A stretch of 30,000 nucleotides of DNA from Symbiodinium natans (GCA_905221605.1 CAJNDS010000771.1:1-30000), one strand, 5' to 3'. Shown: positions 15,590 through 23,648, counted from the first letter of the stretch. The notes: generated from the letters alone by a model not told the origin. Program-made: numbers and translations.

Positions 15590-16020
15590 TTTTAAAAGTC
15601 TGCCTCTGGACACGGCTGAGGTTGCTGCGGCGTTTGTACGAAAAGAAGGTTGCCTTGCTCCTTGCGGCGCGACGTGCTCACGAGCCTCCCTGGTCTGCTT
15701 TTTGCATGTGGCTATCTTCCGGTACAGTTCATCGCCTGATCTTTTTGCGCCCCACGCCTTGTACTTGACTGCCTGAGACCTCTTGGCCTACTGATAGTGT
15801 GCAGTGCACTTGCTCTCCGAGCAGCCTTGGCTTGCATAGTGTGTGTCTGCCGCAGTGCTGTGAAGTTGCTCGCCTGAGCCGCCTTGCCTTTCTTAGTGCA
15901 TGCGATTACATTCCGGTACAGTTGCACGCCTGCGCCTCTCTGGCCTGCTTCTTGCATCCGGTACAGTTGCCTTCCTCAGCCTCCTTGGCCTGCTTAGTGC
16001 GTCCAGCACAGCATTAGTTG
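15590..16020. repeat. Degenerate 50-60 bp tandem repeat
   Basis: Recurring pieces such as CCGGTACAGTT (15719, 15916, 15958), CGCCTGAGCC or TGCCTGAGACC, CTTGGCCTGCTT and TTGCATCC or TTAGTGCATG appear in the same order five or six times at 40-65 bp spacing. No gene is supported here. The repeat may be the 3' flank of the element. Confidence 0.6.
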
Positions 16021-16116
16021 TGCATGATTCTGGCTTCAGAACAATCAGGAAAAATGATGAAATTGAAGGTTTTCGTCGAATCGCAACCAAGGAAATCTTA
16101 AAATTTGTTGTCCCGC

Positions 16117-16206
16117 GTGTGGGGTGGGGGGGTGGGGGGGTGGGGTGGGGTGGGGTGGGGTGGGGTGGGGTGGGGTGTTGTGGGGTGGGGTGGGGTGGGG
16201 TGGGGT
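16117..16206. repeat. (TGGGG)n tract, G-quadruplex-prone
   Basis: About seventeen pentamers of GGGGT/TGGGG with a few interruptions (GGGGGG at 16126 and 16134, TTGTGG near 16178). Runs of four G at regular spacing are compatible with G-quadruplex formation on the + strand. Confidence 0.9.
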
Positions 16207-16370
16207 AGCGTATATGTATATGTAGACATATATGTACATATATATATATATATATATATTATATTACTATGTTGTTTGTGGTGGTTCGTTCAAGTATATA
16301 TATATATAGATATACAGAAAAATGCTTAACACAATATATAAAGGTCCTTCGTACATATATATATATATAT
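16207..16370. repeat. (TA)n microsatellite cluster
   Basis: Several TA runs: TATGTATATGTAGACATATA near 16211, a long run at about 16239-16259, another at 16295-16308 and one at 16354-16369. They directly follow the TGGGG tract. No coding sequence is seen. Confidence 0.85.
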
Positions 16371-16484
16371 TCTGTTGGGTGGAACCTTATAATATCTTCT
16401 CGGTGGCCATAATCTTTTCATAGCAGCTACTTTATGAGTGTTTTATACCAGGTTAATTAAGGAGCGTCGGGATGTAGGCATCCA

Positions 16485-16660
16485 AGTTAGGGTTTAGGGC
16501 CTTTAGGGTTTAGGGCCTTTAGTCTTTAGGGCCTGTAGGGTTTAGGGTTGAGGGGCTCTGGAACTCTAAGGCTGCTTGCTTGAGTCACGTGTTGGCTGCG
16601 GTTTAGGGTTTAGGGTTCAGGGTTCAGGGTTCAGGGTTTAGGGTTTAGGGTCGAATTGGA
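16485..16660. repeat. Degenerate TTTAGGG repeats
   Basis: First appearance of telomere-like heptamers in the window, mixed with TTTAGGGCC and TTCAGGG variants. This marks the start of the repeat-rich half of the window, which continues to 30000. Confidence 0.85.
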
Positions 16661-16753
16661 GAGCTCAACTGCTCCCGGCAGCAGCGGGCTCGGGATTAAG
16701 GCTTTGGGCCAGCCACCACGCATGGTTAGGACCCGTGTAGGAGGCTGGCGAGT

Positions 16754-16886
16754 AGAAGGAGGGGCCCCCTTACTATTATGTGACTAACTATAGTGAAGGG
16801 ACTTATAACCTGCGTTAGGATCCTTATAACTCAATTTTGGGTCTTCATAACTCTACTTATAACTAGGGGGGGCCCTCCTTGTAGGT
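16754..16886. repeat. Small inverted-repeat element (introner- or MITE-like candidate)
   Basis: The left end AAGGAGGGGCCCCCTTACTA (16756) faces a right end whose reverse complement reads AAGGAGGGCCCCCCTAGTTA (right end near 16882). The interior carries CTAACTATAG and repeated CTTATAAC. Related ends occur near 17530-17605 and 26430-26545. No coding potential. Confidence 0.5.
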
Positions 16887-16992
16887 GAGTGCGAAGTGGT
16901 ACTGGGTATTGACAGTACAGCAGACAGATGCACCAGAACAAAGATCGCGAATGAAGGTTCCATTTGGTTTGTACTTGTTTGGATTCTCATCA

Positions 16993-17096
16993 CGATACCT
17001 TCCTAAATTCTAACCCTAAACCCTAAACCCTAAACCCTAAACCCTAAACCCTAAACCCTAAACCCTAAACCCTAAACCCTAAACCCTAAACCCTAC
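16993..17096. repeat. Interstitial telomeric repeat, (CCCTAAA)n
   Basis: About fifteen nearly perfect heptamers in C-strand orientation. The array ends in CCCTACTTG, 58 bp before the start codon of gene A. Confidence 0.97.
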
Positions 17097-17153
17097 TTGT
17101 AAGGTTTTTGCGCTCCCGAAGTTCGCCGCCCGAGAGGTAGGGGAGTGGAAGCC

Positions 17154-17287
17154 ATGGCCTCGCAGGCTGATCCTTTGTTTCCGAAGGCCACGGGCCCTAA
17201 GCCGCTTTTCCAGCGGATGGAGCTGCAGCTCGCCCAGCAGATGCATGACGTCACCGAGCAGCTGATCTGCACTTTGGAGCTCTTTAA
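17154..17287 (+). CDS. Gene A, exon 1 (start MASQADPLFPKATG)
   Basis: ATG 17154 sits in a good context (GAAGCCATGG). Forty-four codons plus two bases read MASQADPLFPKATGPKPLFQ, then RMELQLAQQMHDVTEQLICT and LELF, a helical, coiled-coil-like composition. The exon ends AA|GTGAAAG. The two leftover bases plus the first base of the next exon make a Lys codon. It lies between a perfect telomeric array and a short intron that starts with telomere-like sequence. No family is recognised. An upstream exon in 17101-17145 is possible but unsupported. Confidence 0.65.
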
Positions 17288-17408
17288 GTGAAAGGTTTAG
17301 GGCTTAGGCTTCAGGGTTGAGGGTTCATGTCCTCAGCCGTAACTCTCGCCCCCAGAAAAGCCCGAAGGACGCGACCCAGCAAACCTCACTTTTCTTAAAC
17401 CCTTCCAG
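17288..17408 (+). other. Gene A intron 1, 121 nt, telomere-like 5' part
   Basis: Donor GTGAAAG followed by GTTTAGGGCTTAGGCTTCAG; acceptor with a good pyrimidine tract (TTTTCTTAAACCCTTCCAG). Codon phase is conserved across it. Confidence 0.65.
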
Positions 17409-17478
17409 GCGTGCTATGGTGGCCACCCACGAGCTCCAAAACGCGAGCGCCAAAGCCGAGGAGCAGAACCAGTCCCAG
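17409..17478 (+). CDS. Gene A, exon 2
   Basis: After completing the Lys codon, 23 codons read RAMVATHELQNASAKAEEQN and QSQ, extending the helical region of exon 1. A GTGGGG donor at 17479 follows. Acceptor, donor and phase all agree, making the exon 1-2 pair one of the best supported structures in the repeat-rich half. Confidence 0.65.
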
Positions 17479-17516
17479 GTGGGGGGGGCACGTGGCTGTT
17501 GCCACAACTAACATAA

Positions 17517-17605
17517 GGGTCGGGGTAGTTAGTAATAGTATGGGGGGTTTAAGTGTCAGAACCCCCCAAAACTCTATTCTAACTATTAAGGCTCCTACAC
17601 GTCGC
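17517..17605. repeat. Imperfect inverted repeat, same family as 16754-16886
   Basis: GTAGTTAGTAATAGTATGGG on the left (from 17526) pairs imperfectly with the reverse complement of CCCCCCAAAACTCTATTCTA followed by ACTATTAAGGCTCC on the right. The right end resembles ATTCTAACTATAAAGGCCCC at 26525. It lies inside a gene A intron. Confidence 0.45.
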
Positions 17606-17779
17606 AGAGATCGTCGCGCTGCCCGACTGGCAACCTATTTCAGCACCGGGCAATGGCCGAAGCAGGACACTAATAGAAACAGAGTTAAGCTCATTCCACC
17701 TCGAACATTCATTACTCTGCACCTTGCATCGAAACCCTAGACCCTCAAGAAAAACCATAAACGCTATTTCCTAAACAAC

Positions 17780-18505
17780 AACTGACAAAAACACGTTTCA
17801 AATGGCAAGGAGCCTTCAAATCTCTACATGCCAAGCTCCCATGCGGATCCTGAGAGGACTATGGAGGCACACTTGGGTTGATGGCGGTTGAGTCTAAAGT
17901 CTAACCTCTAAACCTGAAACCCTCACCCCTAAACCCTAAAGCAAAAACACGTTTCGAATGGCAAGGTTCCTTCACAGCCGTACATGCCAAGCGCCGAGGG
18001 AGATGCTGAGCAGATGATCGAGGCACTCTTGGGTTGATGGCGGTTGAGTCTAAACCCTAAAGCCTACCGTCTAAACCCTAAACCCTAAACTCCAAGCCCT
18101 AAACAAAAACATACATTTTGAATGGCAAGGTGCCGTCCAGGCCCTACACGCCAAGCGTCCATGGGGATACTGAGCGGACTCTGGAGGCATCCTTGGTTTG
18201 ATTTCGGTTGAGTCTACACCCTAAACCCTAAACCCTAAACAAAAACACATTTCGAATGGCAAGGTGCCGTCCGAGCCCTACACACCAAGCGATCATGGAG
18301 ATTATGAGCTAGCTATGGAGGCTCTCTTGGCTTGATTTCGGCTAAGTCTAAAACCTTAATCCTAAACCCCAAGCTGTACACCCTAAGCCTTAAACCCTAA
18401 ACAAAAACTAAACAAAAACACGCTTCGAATGGCAAGGTGCCATCCAAGCCATACACGCCAAGTGCCCATGGGGATTCTGAGCCAACTATGGACTAGGGTT
18501 CGGAC
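17780..18505. repeat. Five-copy satellite, about 135-175 bp, with a shared open frame
   Basis: Copies begin near 17785, 17943, 18106, 18240 and 18413 with AAAAACACGTTTCGAATGGC. Each runs through TACACGCCAAGC, GGAGGC and, in the first four, GATTTCGGTTGAGTCTA or a variant, before a CCCTAAA spacer. Every copy has an open frame that reads SNGKVPS, then PY(M/T)PS and a D-x-E-x(3)-E core. Copies 1-4 close it with a TGA at the same position; copy 5 stops at TAG 18497. A conserved GGCAAG|G resembles an acceptor. One copy may serve as a gene A exon, but start and end phases do not let all copies splice in series. Confidence 0.7.
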
Positions 18506-18669
18506 CCTACCCCTGACGGCCAATCATCTCCGGATTTAATTTGTTTTAGCTCTTGCCTCCCTTGTTTTCCGTCATGTTTCCAGCATGTTTAGGGTTCAGG
18601 ATTTTAGGCTTCGAGTTTAGGTCTCAAAGATGATTTCCTCACAGACTGTACGAAGGACTTGAAACGAGA

Positions 18670-18960
18670 GAAGGGTTTAGGGTTTAAGGATTTTATATTT
18701 GAGTTTAGCAAGGGTTTAGGGTTTAGGGATTCAGGGTTTTATATTTGGTTTTAAAAGGGTTTAGGGTCTAGGGTTCAAGATTTGAGTTTAGCAAGGGTTT
18801 AGGGTTTAGGGTTTAAGGGTTTTATGTTTGGGTTTAGAAGGGTTTAGGGTCAAGGGCTTAAGGTTTAAGGGTTTTATATTTGGGATTGGAAGGGTTTAGG
18901 GTTTAGGATTCAGGGTTTAAGGGTTTTATATTTCGGCTTAGAGAGCCTGAACCCTCGACC
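18670..18960. repeat. Compound telomere-like minisatellite (TTTAAGGGTTTTATATTTGGG)
   Basis: About 50-65 bp units combining GGGTTTAGGGTTTAAGGG with TTTTATATTTGGGTTTAGAA. The same compound unit recurs at 20230-20430 and 24190-24545, and in reverse orientation at 19100-19310. Confidence 0.8.
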
Positions 18961-18976
18961 CTAAACCTTTGACATT

Positions 18977-19060
18977 TTAGGGTTTAGGGTTTAGGGTTTA
19001 GGGTTTAGGGTTTAGGGTTTAGGGTTTAGGGTTTAGGGTTTAGGGTTTAGGGTTTAGGGG
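18977..19060. repeat. Interstitial telomeric repeat, (TTTAGGG)n
   Basis: About eleven perfect heptamers in G-strand orientation, opposite to the arrays at 16993 and 22408. Confidence 0.97.
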
Positions 19061-19089
19061 TTCAGGTTTAGGGAGGTCTGCCTTTGAAA

Positions 19090-19325
19090 CCCTCATCCCG
19101 AAACCCGTCTAAACCCAAATATAAAACCCTGAAACCCTAAACCCTAAACCCTAAACCCTAAACCCTTCTAAACCCCGCAAACCCTTCAAAGCCCAAATAT
19201 CAAAGCCTTAACCCCTAAACCCTGAACCCCTCTAAACCCAAATACAAAGCCCTGAAACCTTGAATCCTAAACCCTAAACCCTTCCAATCCCAGATATAAA
19301 ACCCTTAAACCTTAAACCCTAGACA
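19090..19325. repeat. Degenerate CCCTAAA and compound repeat, reverse orientation
   Basis: CCCTAAACC heptamers interspersed with CTAAACCCAAATATAAAACC units, the reverse complement of the compound repeat at 18670-18960. It ends in CCCTAGACAG, a possible splice acceptor. Confidence 0.8.
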
Positions 19326-19326
19326 G

Positions 19327-19404
19327 GTGAAACACGCCATGGCAACGCCTGCCGAGCGGTTGGGCGCAAGCTGCAAGGCGAAACCTCGCCCGTCAAGGAC
19401 CCTG
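19327..19404 (+). CDS. Gene A candidate exon (VKHAMATPAERLG...)
   Basis: Twenty-six codons between a CTAGACAG acceptor and a GTCTAT donor (19405), in phase 0 at both ends. It reads VKHAMATPAERLGASCKAKP followed by RPSRTL. The acceptor is formed from a CCCTAGACAG variant of the telomeric repeat. Position in gene A is inferred from strand; no partner exon phase test is possible because neighbouring exons are uncertain. Confidence 0.45.
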
Positions 19405-19499
19405 GTCTATTCTAGGCTTCCTAACCCCAAACTTGGGGCGGGGCTCTGCCATCATTTGGAAGTCTTCACTATGACATTATTGCCGGCTGTAGGGGGGCT

Positions 19500-19965
19500 T
19501 GTAATAGAAACTGTAACGGAAAGGAGCGGAGCTGAAGCGGATTTGTCGAGAAGCTGTAACGGAGCCGTATCGGAAGGTTGCAACGGAGCACGACCGGCTC
19601 TAGCGATGCTGTAACGGAAACTGTAACGGAGTCGTAGCATAAGCACCAACTGGAAAACGAACCCGTCACGGAATTGTGACGGACCTGTATATAACTGAGC
19701 TTTAACGGAAGAAGTAACGGAGCTGTGCATATTTGCAAAGGATCTGCAACGGAGCTGTAACGGAAGCTGCAATGGAGCTGTACCGGAGGTCTAATGGAAG
19801 CGGCAACGGATCTCTAACGCAGCTGTAACGGAGGCGCAACGGAGCTGTAACGGAGCTGGGCCTGAGTTGTAACGGAAGCTCGGACATAGCTGTAACGGAG
19901 GTGCCTCGAGCTGTAACGGAGCTGTGACAGATGCTGTAACGGAGCTGTAACGGAGGGCGCACGGT
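19500..19965. repeat. Degenerate 12-bp repeat (GGAGCTGTAACG)
   Basis: GCTGTAACGGA recurs more than twenty times with spacing often 12 or multiples, mixed with CTGCAACGG, TTGTAACGG and CTGTGACGG variants. The reverse strand gives open frames rich in LQLRYS, which are repeat artefacts. Confidence 0.85.
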
Positions 19966-20130
19966 GGGGTAGCGCAGATCCCATATTAAGTGATGGTAGA
20001 GCCCACCCCTAACCCCAAACTCTAAATCCTGAACCACGAATCCTAAACCCTAAACCCTAAGCCTTAAACCCCTAACCCGATATCTGTGAGGCCCTTAACC
20101 ATCAAGCCCTCCACCACACTTGTGAAAGAG

Positions 20131-20233
20131 GGTCCGCCAAGGAGGACTTTTCAGAGCGTCTTCGAAGAAGCAACGTCCCGGATGAAGCAGCTGGAGGCTG
20201 CTTCTAAATCCTATAAACTTCCGATATATTTGG
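20131..20233 (+). CDS. Gene A candidate exon (TFQSVFEEATSRMKQLEAASK)
   Basis: The frame reads GPPRRTFQSVFEEATSRMKQ and LEAASKSYKLP, an amphipathic helix with coding-like codon use. Acceptor AAAGAG follows a C/T-rich stretch; the nearest GT donor is at 20234 inside a telomere-like block, and the true end may be earlier (Tyr-Lys-Leu-Pro region). No domain recognised. Confidence 0.4.
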
Positions 20234-20430
20234 GTTTGGACGGGTTTAGGGTTTAGGGTTGAAGGGTTTTATATCTGGGTTTAGAAGGGTTTAGGGTTTA
20301 AGGGTTTTATGTTTGGGTTTAGAAGGGTTTTGGGTTTAGGGTTTAAGGGCTTTATATTTGGGTTTAGAGGGGTTTAGGGTTTAGGGTTGAAGATTAAGGG
20401 TTCCATATTTGGGTTCAGAAGGGTTTCGGG
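20234..20430. repeat. Compound telomere-like minisatellite, second field
   Basis: Four or five units of GGGTTTAGGGTTTAAGGG plus TTTATATTTGGGTTTAGA, the same composition as 18670-18960. Confidence 0.8.
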
Positions 20431-20620
20431 TTTAACCTGCGGGCCAAGCCTTTCAAACTAAACCTTCAAAGGCCTAACCTGTCTAAGAACCGTAAAACCC
20501 GAAAGGCCATAAAATCCCTAAATCCTAAAGCCTCAACACAAAAAAGACATCGACATCGTATGTGATGTCCTTCTGAATTTACAACTCTCTCTCTCTCTCT
20601 CTCGCCATGGGCTCATCAAG

Positions 20621-20693
20621 GCAAAAAACCTTGAGAAGCTGGAGAAGCTTGATCCTTGGGGCCAAGAGCCCGAGCGCAAGCTCGATGATGTTC
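20621..20693 (+). CDS. Gene A exon (AKNLEKLEKLDPWGQEPERK)
   Basis: It follows a long CT tract (20587-20603) and a TCATCAAG acceptor. Twenty-four codons plus one base read AKNLEKLEKLDPWGQEPERK and LDDV, then a GTGCCT donor. The single leftover C joins CC at 20761 to give a Pro codon, so the phase fits the next exon across a 67-nt intron. The segment from GAGCGCAAGCTCGATGATG through the donor is duplicated at 21186-21215. Confidence 0.6.
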
Positions 20694-20760
20694 GTGCCTC
20701 TTGTCTCGAATCCCTAAACCCTAAATCCCAAACCCTAAACCCTAAACCCTAAACCCTAAG
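20694..20760 (+). other. 67-nt intron made mostly of CCCTAAA repeats, acceptor CCCTAAG
   Basis: The intron starts GTGCCTCTTG and its last ~50 nt are CCCTAAA-type heptamers, the final one being CCCTAAG, which provides the acceptor AG. The C-rich strand also works as a pyrimidine tract. Both flanking exons are in phase. Confidence 0.6.
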
Positions 20761-20854
20761 CCCTGTCTGGGTTTTTGAAGGTGTCGGGACCCCCGAAGCT
20801 GTGGGATGCTGTCCTAAAGCTCGAAGGAGTGGTGTTTGAGGATTTCTTCGGGCG
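20761..20854 (+). CDS. Gene A exon (LSGFLKVSGPPKLWDAVLKL...)
   Basis: Completing the Pro codon, it reads LSGFLKVSGPPKLWDAVLKL followed by EGVVFEDFFG. Length and composition are convincing. A GTGTTT donor at 20855 leaves two bases; a later GC donor near 20881 (after FPFN) would end on a codon boundary and match the next exon better. A diverged copy exists at 21255-21338. Confidence 0.6.
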
Positions 20855-20898
20855 GTGTTTACTCTTCCCGTTCAATGCCCCAAACCCTGCGCTCTAAG

Positions 20899-20969
20899 CA
20901 GACCAAAACTTCCATACACGCTAAGGGGAATGCAAAGCGTGCGAAGCTGGAGAAGCAGGACTCAAAAGG
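20899..20969 (+). CDS. Gene A candidate exon, Lys-rich
   Basis: After GCTCTAAG it reads QTKTSIHAKGNAKRAKLEKQ and DSKG, with a GTATTA donor at 20970 and an in-frame TAG just behind it. A tandem copy around 21420-21495 keeps the frame and reads ATGKAKSAKMKKQDCKG. Basic composition suggests a nucleic-acid-facing or nuclear protein, which is weak inference. Confidence 0.5.
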
Positions 20970-21877
20970 GTATTAGCAACCCTAGACCCTAAACCCTAAG
21001 CCAAAGCCACTGATAGCCGAAGGAGCCGCAAAATGGAACATGCTTGAACACTACACTATATGGGGTTCAGGGTTTAGGGTTTCATGTTTAGGCCCTAAAC
21101 CTAGAGACTAAACTCATCCTGCAGACTCTGCGTTTCAAGTCTGCTAGATCCTGGGGGCCAGGATCCGACAAGCCTGGCCGATGTCGAGCGCAAGCTCGAT
21201 GATGTTCGTGCCTCTTGCCTCTAAGCCCTAAACCCTAAACCCTAAACCTTAAACCCTGCGTGGGTTTTTGAAATTGTCGGAGCCCCCTAAGGTGAGGAAG
21301 TGGTGTTCGAGGATTTCTTCGGGTCCAAAGATCAAGCTGGTAGGGCGTAGGGCTTAGGCTTTAGGCTTTCGGGGTTTACTCTTCCTCTGCTTCACGACCC
21401 CAAACCCTGCGCCCTAAACAGAACAATCTTTCACTCAAGCCACGGGCAAGGCAAAGAGTGCGAAGATGAAGAAGCAGGACTGCAAAGGGTCTTAGTAACC
21501 CTAAACCCTAAACCCCAAACCCGAAACCTCTGATAGCCACAGAAACTACAAAATGCACCGTCCCTGAACCTGAAAGTATATGGGGTGTAGGGTTTAGGGT
21601 TCGAGGTTCAGGCCCTAAGCCTTAAACCCTAAATGGGACCCTAAACTAACCTCTCGAATTGCTGTAGACTCCGGGGGGCTTGAAGTCTGCTAGATCCAGC
21701 CGCCCATCTATAAACTGTCAACCCTAAACCGTAAACCCTAAACCCTGAACTAAACCCTAGACTCAGAGTCAGCCTGAGGGCCAGGAGGGCCCAGATTCTA
21801 AAGACCTCGGGCTAAAACCCTAAACCCTATCCCGAAGCCTAACACCCTAGACCCGAAACCCAGACTCACGCACGCAG

Positions 21878-21960
21878 ACTGTGAAGGAGCCGCTGGCGAA
21901 GAAGCACAAGATCCCTGCGGAGCCGCCACACCCACCGCCAGGCTGGCAGGCCAGCACGGA
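21878..21960 (+). CDS. Gene A exon, Lys/Pro-rich (TVKEPLAKKHKIPAEPPHPP)
   Basis: A CACGCACGCAG acceptor precedes 27 codons plus two bases: TVKEPLAKKHKIPAEPPHPP, then PGWQAST. A GTGATT donor follows at 21961. Codon use is strongly coding-like. Matching the next exon requires one extra base, possible with a GA donor at 21964, leaving the junction uncertain. Pro/Lys-rich linkers like this are common in chromatin or RNA-associated proteins, but no domain is identified. Confidence 0.55.
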
Positions 21961-22079
21961 GTGATTGCTGGGTATCCTAAAATCCAAGGCAAGAAAGCAA
22001 ATATATTGTTTTAAGGTTCTAAGGGATTAAGAGAGAGAGAGTACCTCTATTTTCGGAACCCTATAAACCCTAGTAAACC

Positions 22080-22120
22080 CTGAACCCTGAACCCTAAACC
22101 CTAAACCCTAAACCCTAAAC
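22080..22120. repeat. Short (CCCTAAA)n array
   Basis: About five heptamers, first diverged (CCCTGAACCC) then perfect, inside the intron between exons 21878 and 22284. Confidence 0.9.
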
Positions 22121-22283
22121 CCTTTGTGTTTGTTCATGGCCGAATTTCGGAAACAGACTAATGCAGTAAAGGGCTTGCCTCGCAACAGCCTACTAAGACA
22201 ATAGGTTTATGGGTGTTCAGGGTTTAGGGTTTAGGGTTAGGGTTTAGGATTTCGAGTTTAGGGTTTAGGGTTTAGGGTTGAAG

Positions 22284-22384
22284 ATGACTACCCAGAAGCA
22301 GCCAAATACAAGGAGAAAGAGGATGCGATCGCCAACAACTACCGCATCGCAGCTAAGTGGAGGAACAAGGAGCAAGCGGGGCTT
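22284..22384 (+). CDS. Gene A exon (DYPEAAKYKEKEDAIANNYR...)
   Basis: Immediately after TTTAGGGTTTAGGGTTGAAG, the exon reads DYPEAAKYKEKEDAIANNYR and IAAKWRNKEQAGL, then a GC donor (GCATGA, 22385) on a codon boundary. Charged helix with Tyr/Trp, clearly coding in appearance. Here a G-strand telomeric run ends at the acceptor. The final acidic exon at 22719 also begins on a codon boundary, so the two fit. Confidence 0.6.
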
Positions 22385-22394
22385 GCATGAATCC

Positions 22395-22517
22395 CAAACC
22401 CTAAACCGTAGACCCTAAACCCTAAACCTTAAACCCTAAACCCTAAACACTAAACCCTAAACCCTAAACCCTAAACCCTAAACCCTAAACCCTAAACCGT
22501 AAACCCTAAACCCTACC
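22395..22517. repeat. Interstitial telomeric repeat, (CCCTAAA)n
   Basis: About fifteen heptamers with a few variants (CCGTAGA, CCTTAAA, CACTAAA). It forms the 5' part of the intron that starts with the GC donor at 22385. Confidence 0.95.
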
Positions 22518-22718
22518 CTAAATGGAGGGTCCAGGGCCTAAGGGCTTGAATCGCACATAAGCCACTGACTCGAAGTTTAAGGTCAGGGATCAGAGGTGGG
22601 GTATACAGGGGGCCGCAAACACCCTGAGGCGAATGCAAAAGGACTTAAAAGGGATCAGAAGTGGGGGATAAAGGAGGTCCATATGGATGCAACTTAACGA
22701 CTTTGTGCACTGGGGGAG

Positions 22719-22748
22719 GACGATGACGAGGATTGGCTGCTGGACTGA
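22719..22748 (+). CDS. Gene A probable last exon (acidic tail, TGA)
   Basis: After CACTGGGGGAG the frame reads DDDEDWLLD and ends at TGA 22746-22748. Start phase matches the codon-boundary end of exon 22284-22384. An acidic tail with one Trp is a plausible protein end. Gene B starts only 238 bp downstream on the same strand, as expected for tandem unidirectional dinoflagellate genes. Confidence 0.5.
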   Translation, partial: DDDEDWLLD

Positions 22749-22985
22749 CGGCTTTGCAGACTTCAAACCCTAAACCTTATTCCGAAACCCTTAAGGCCTA
22801 GAACCAATACGCCAGACCTGAAAGTGGAAGCGCCACTTTTCTCCGACGACAGCCCATGCACTGGGCGCAAAAGACTCATGATGAGAAGCAAGTTCGGATC
22901 TTGACCGCCGTGGAAAAGCTTGCGGACACCCATTATCCTGCAGTTTTCCAGCGGGGCCCAAGTATTTGGTTTTGACCTTGTCGCC

Positions 22986-23048
22986 ATGGCGCCCGGAAGA
23001 AAGCAGCGCCGTGCAGAGCGCTTGCAGTCCTGGAACGAGGTTGCCCAA
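22986..23048 (+). CDS. Gene B, exon 1 (MAPGRKQRRAERLQSWNEVA)
   Basis: ATG 22986 in context GTCGCCATGG gives 21 codons, MAPGRKQRRAERLQSWNEVA plus Gln, then a GTTTAA donor at 23049. The exon ends on a codon boundary and joins exon 23190 (GRWYVQQSWKRSG) in phase. The basic start and Trp/Tyr-rich continuation look like one polypeptide. No family is assigned. Confidence 0.65.
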
Positions 23049-23189
23049 GTTTAAACATTGTCGTGGCCTTCTCACAAACGGTCAAACCTTTACCGATTCT
23101 TCCCAAAACCGCATAGTCTAAGTACAGTAAGAAGAAAACCATGGACCCGCCAACCCAGAGATCCAACACTATGATCATTCTCCGGCCAG

Positions 23190-23648
23190 GGCCGCTGGTA
23201 TGTGCAGCAGTCGTGGAAGCGCTCGGGGCGTGAGGACTGGCGCAGCAATGGCACCTCTTCGTCTTCTCAATGGGAATACAGTTCCTCCAACGGCAATCGC
23301 TCCATGGACTACAGCTCCTCGAACGGCAGTCGCTCCATGGACTACAGCTCCTCGAACGGCAGTCGCTCCATGGACTACAGCTCCTCGAACGGCAGTCGCT
23401 CCATGGACTACAGCTCCTCGAACGGCAGTCGCTCCATGGACTACAGCTCCTCGAACGGCAGTCGCCCCTTGGACTACAGCTCCTCGAACGGCAGTCGCTC
23501 CTTGGACCACAGCTCCTCGAACGGCAGTCGCCCTGTTGAGTACAGCTCCTCCAACGGCGTGTCCTCCTTTTCCACTAGCACTTTGGAAAGCCAGTTGGCC
23601 CGCGACGCCTGTCGTACTTTTCTCAAGTTTTGGGATCTTCGGGGATGA
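23190..23648 (+). CDS. Gene B, exon 2: Ser-rich protein with 11-residue repeats
   Basis: Acceptor CTCCGGCCAG precedes GRWYVQQSWKRSGREDWRSN, then a Ser-rich stretch and eight or nine repeats of YSSSNGSRSMD with variants (N for S, RPL, RSL, RPV, H for Y). The repeat is written by a 33-bp minisatellite (23273-23560). After it, the frame reads STSTLESQLARDACRTFLKF and stops at TGA 23646-23648. The true exon end is unresolved; a GTGTCC at 23562 would end on a codon boundary and fit exon 23766. The repeat is likely disordered, as inferred from composition. Confidence 0.6.
   Translation, partial: GRWYVQQSWKRSGREDWRSNGTSSSSQWEYSSSNGNRSMDYSSSNGSRSMDYSSSNGSRSMDYSSSNGSRSMDYSSSNGSRSMDYSSSNGSRPLDYSSSNGSRSLDHSSSNGSRPVEYSSSNGVSSFSTSTLESQLARDACRTFLKFWDLRG
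23273..23560. repeat. 33-bp minisatellite within gene B exon 2
   Basis: Units of TACAGCTCCTCGAACGGCAG followed by TCGCTCCATGGAC. The first and last units are diverged (TCCTCCAACGGC; CCCTGTTGAG) while the inner five are nearly identical, a sign of recent unequal exchange in the middle. The period matches that of the array at 1474-2720 but the sequences are unrelated. Confidence 0.95.

Larger units (their letters stand above)
20640..21640. repeat. Tandem duplication of an exon-intron block, about 500 bp per copy
   Basis: Block 1 (about 20640-21115) and block 2 (about 21150-21640) share, in order: GCGCAAGCTCGATGATGTTC, GGGTTTTTGAA, GAGGATTTCTTCGGG, GGTTTACTCTTCC, the CCCCAAACCCTGCGC spacer, GAAGCAGGACT, a tail with GATAGCC and CAAAATG, and TATATGGGGT. 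Block 2 lacks about 27 nt inside the LWDAVLKLE exon and is probably a decaying copy. Confidence 0.75.

Noticed and set aside
2721-16080. Terminal inverted repeats or target-site duplications bounding the large element
   Set aside because: None could be found by eye, so element boundaries are not claimed.
17411-17740. 109-codon open frame over exon 2 and its downstream intron
   Set aside because: It uses a different frame from the phase-supported exon and runs through an inverted-repeat element.
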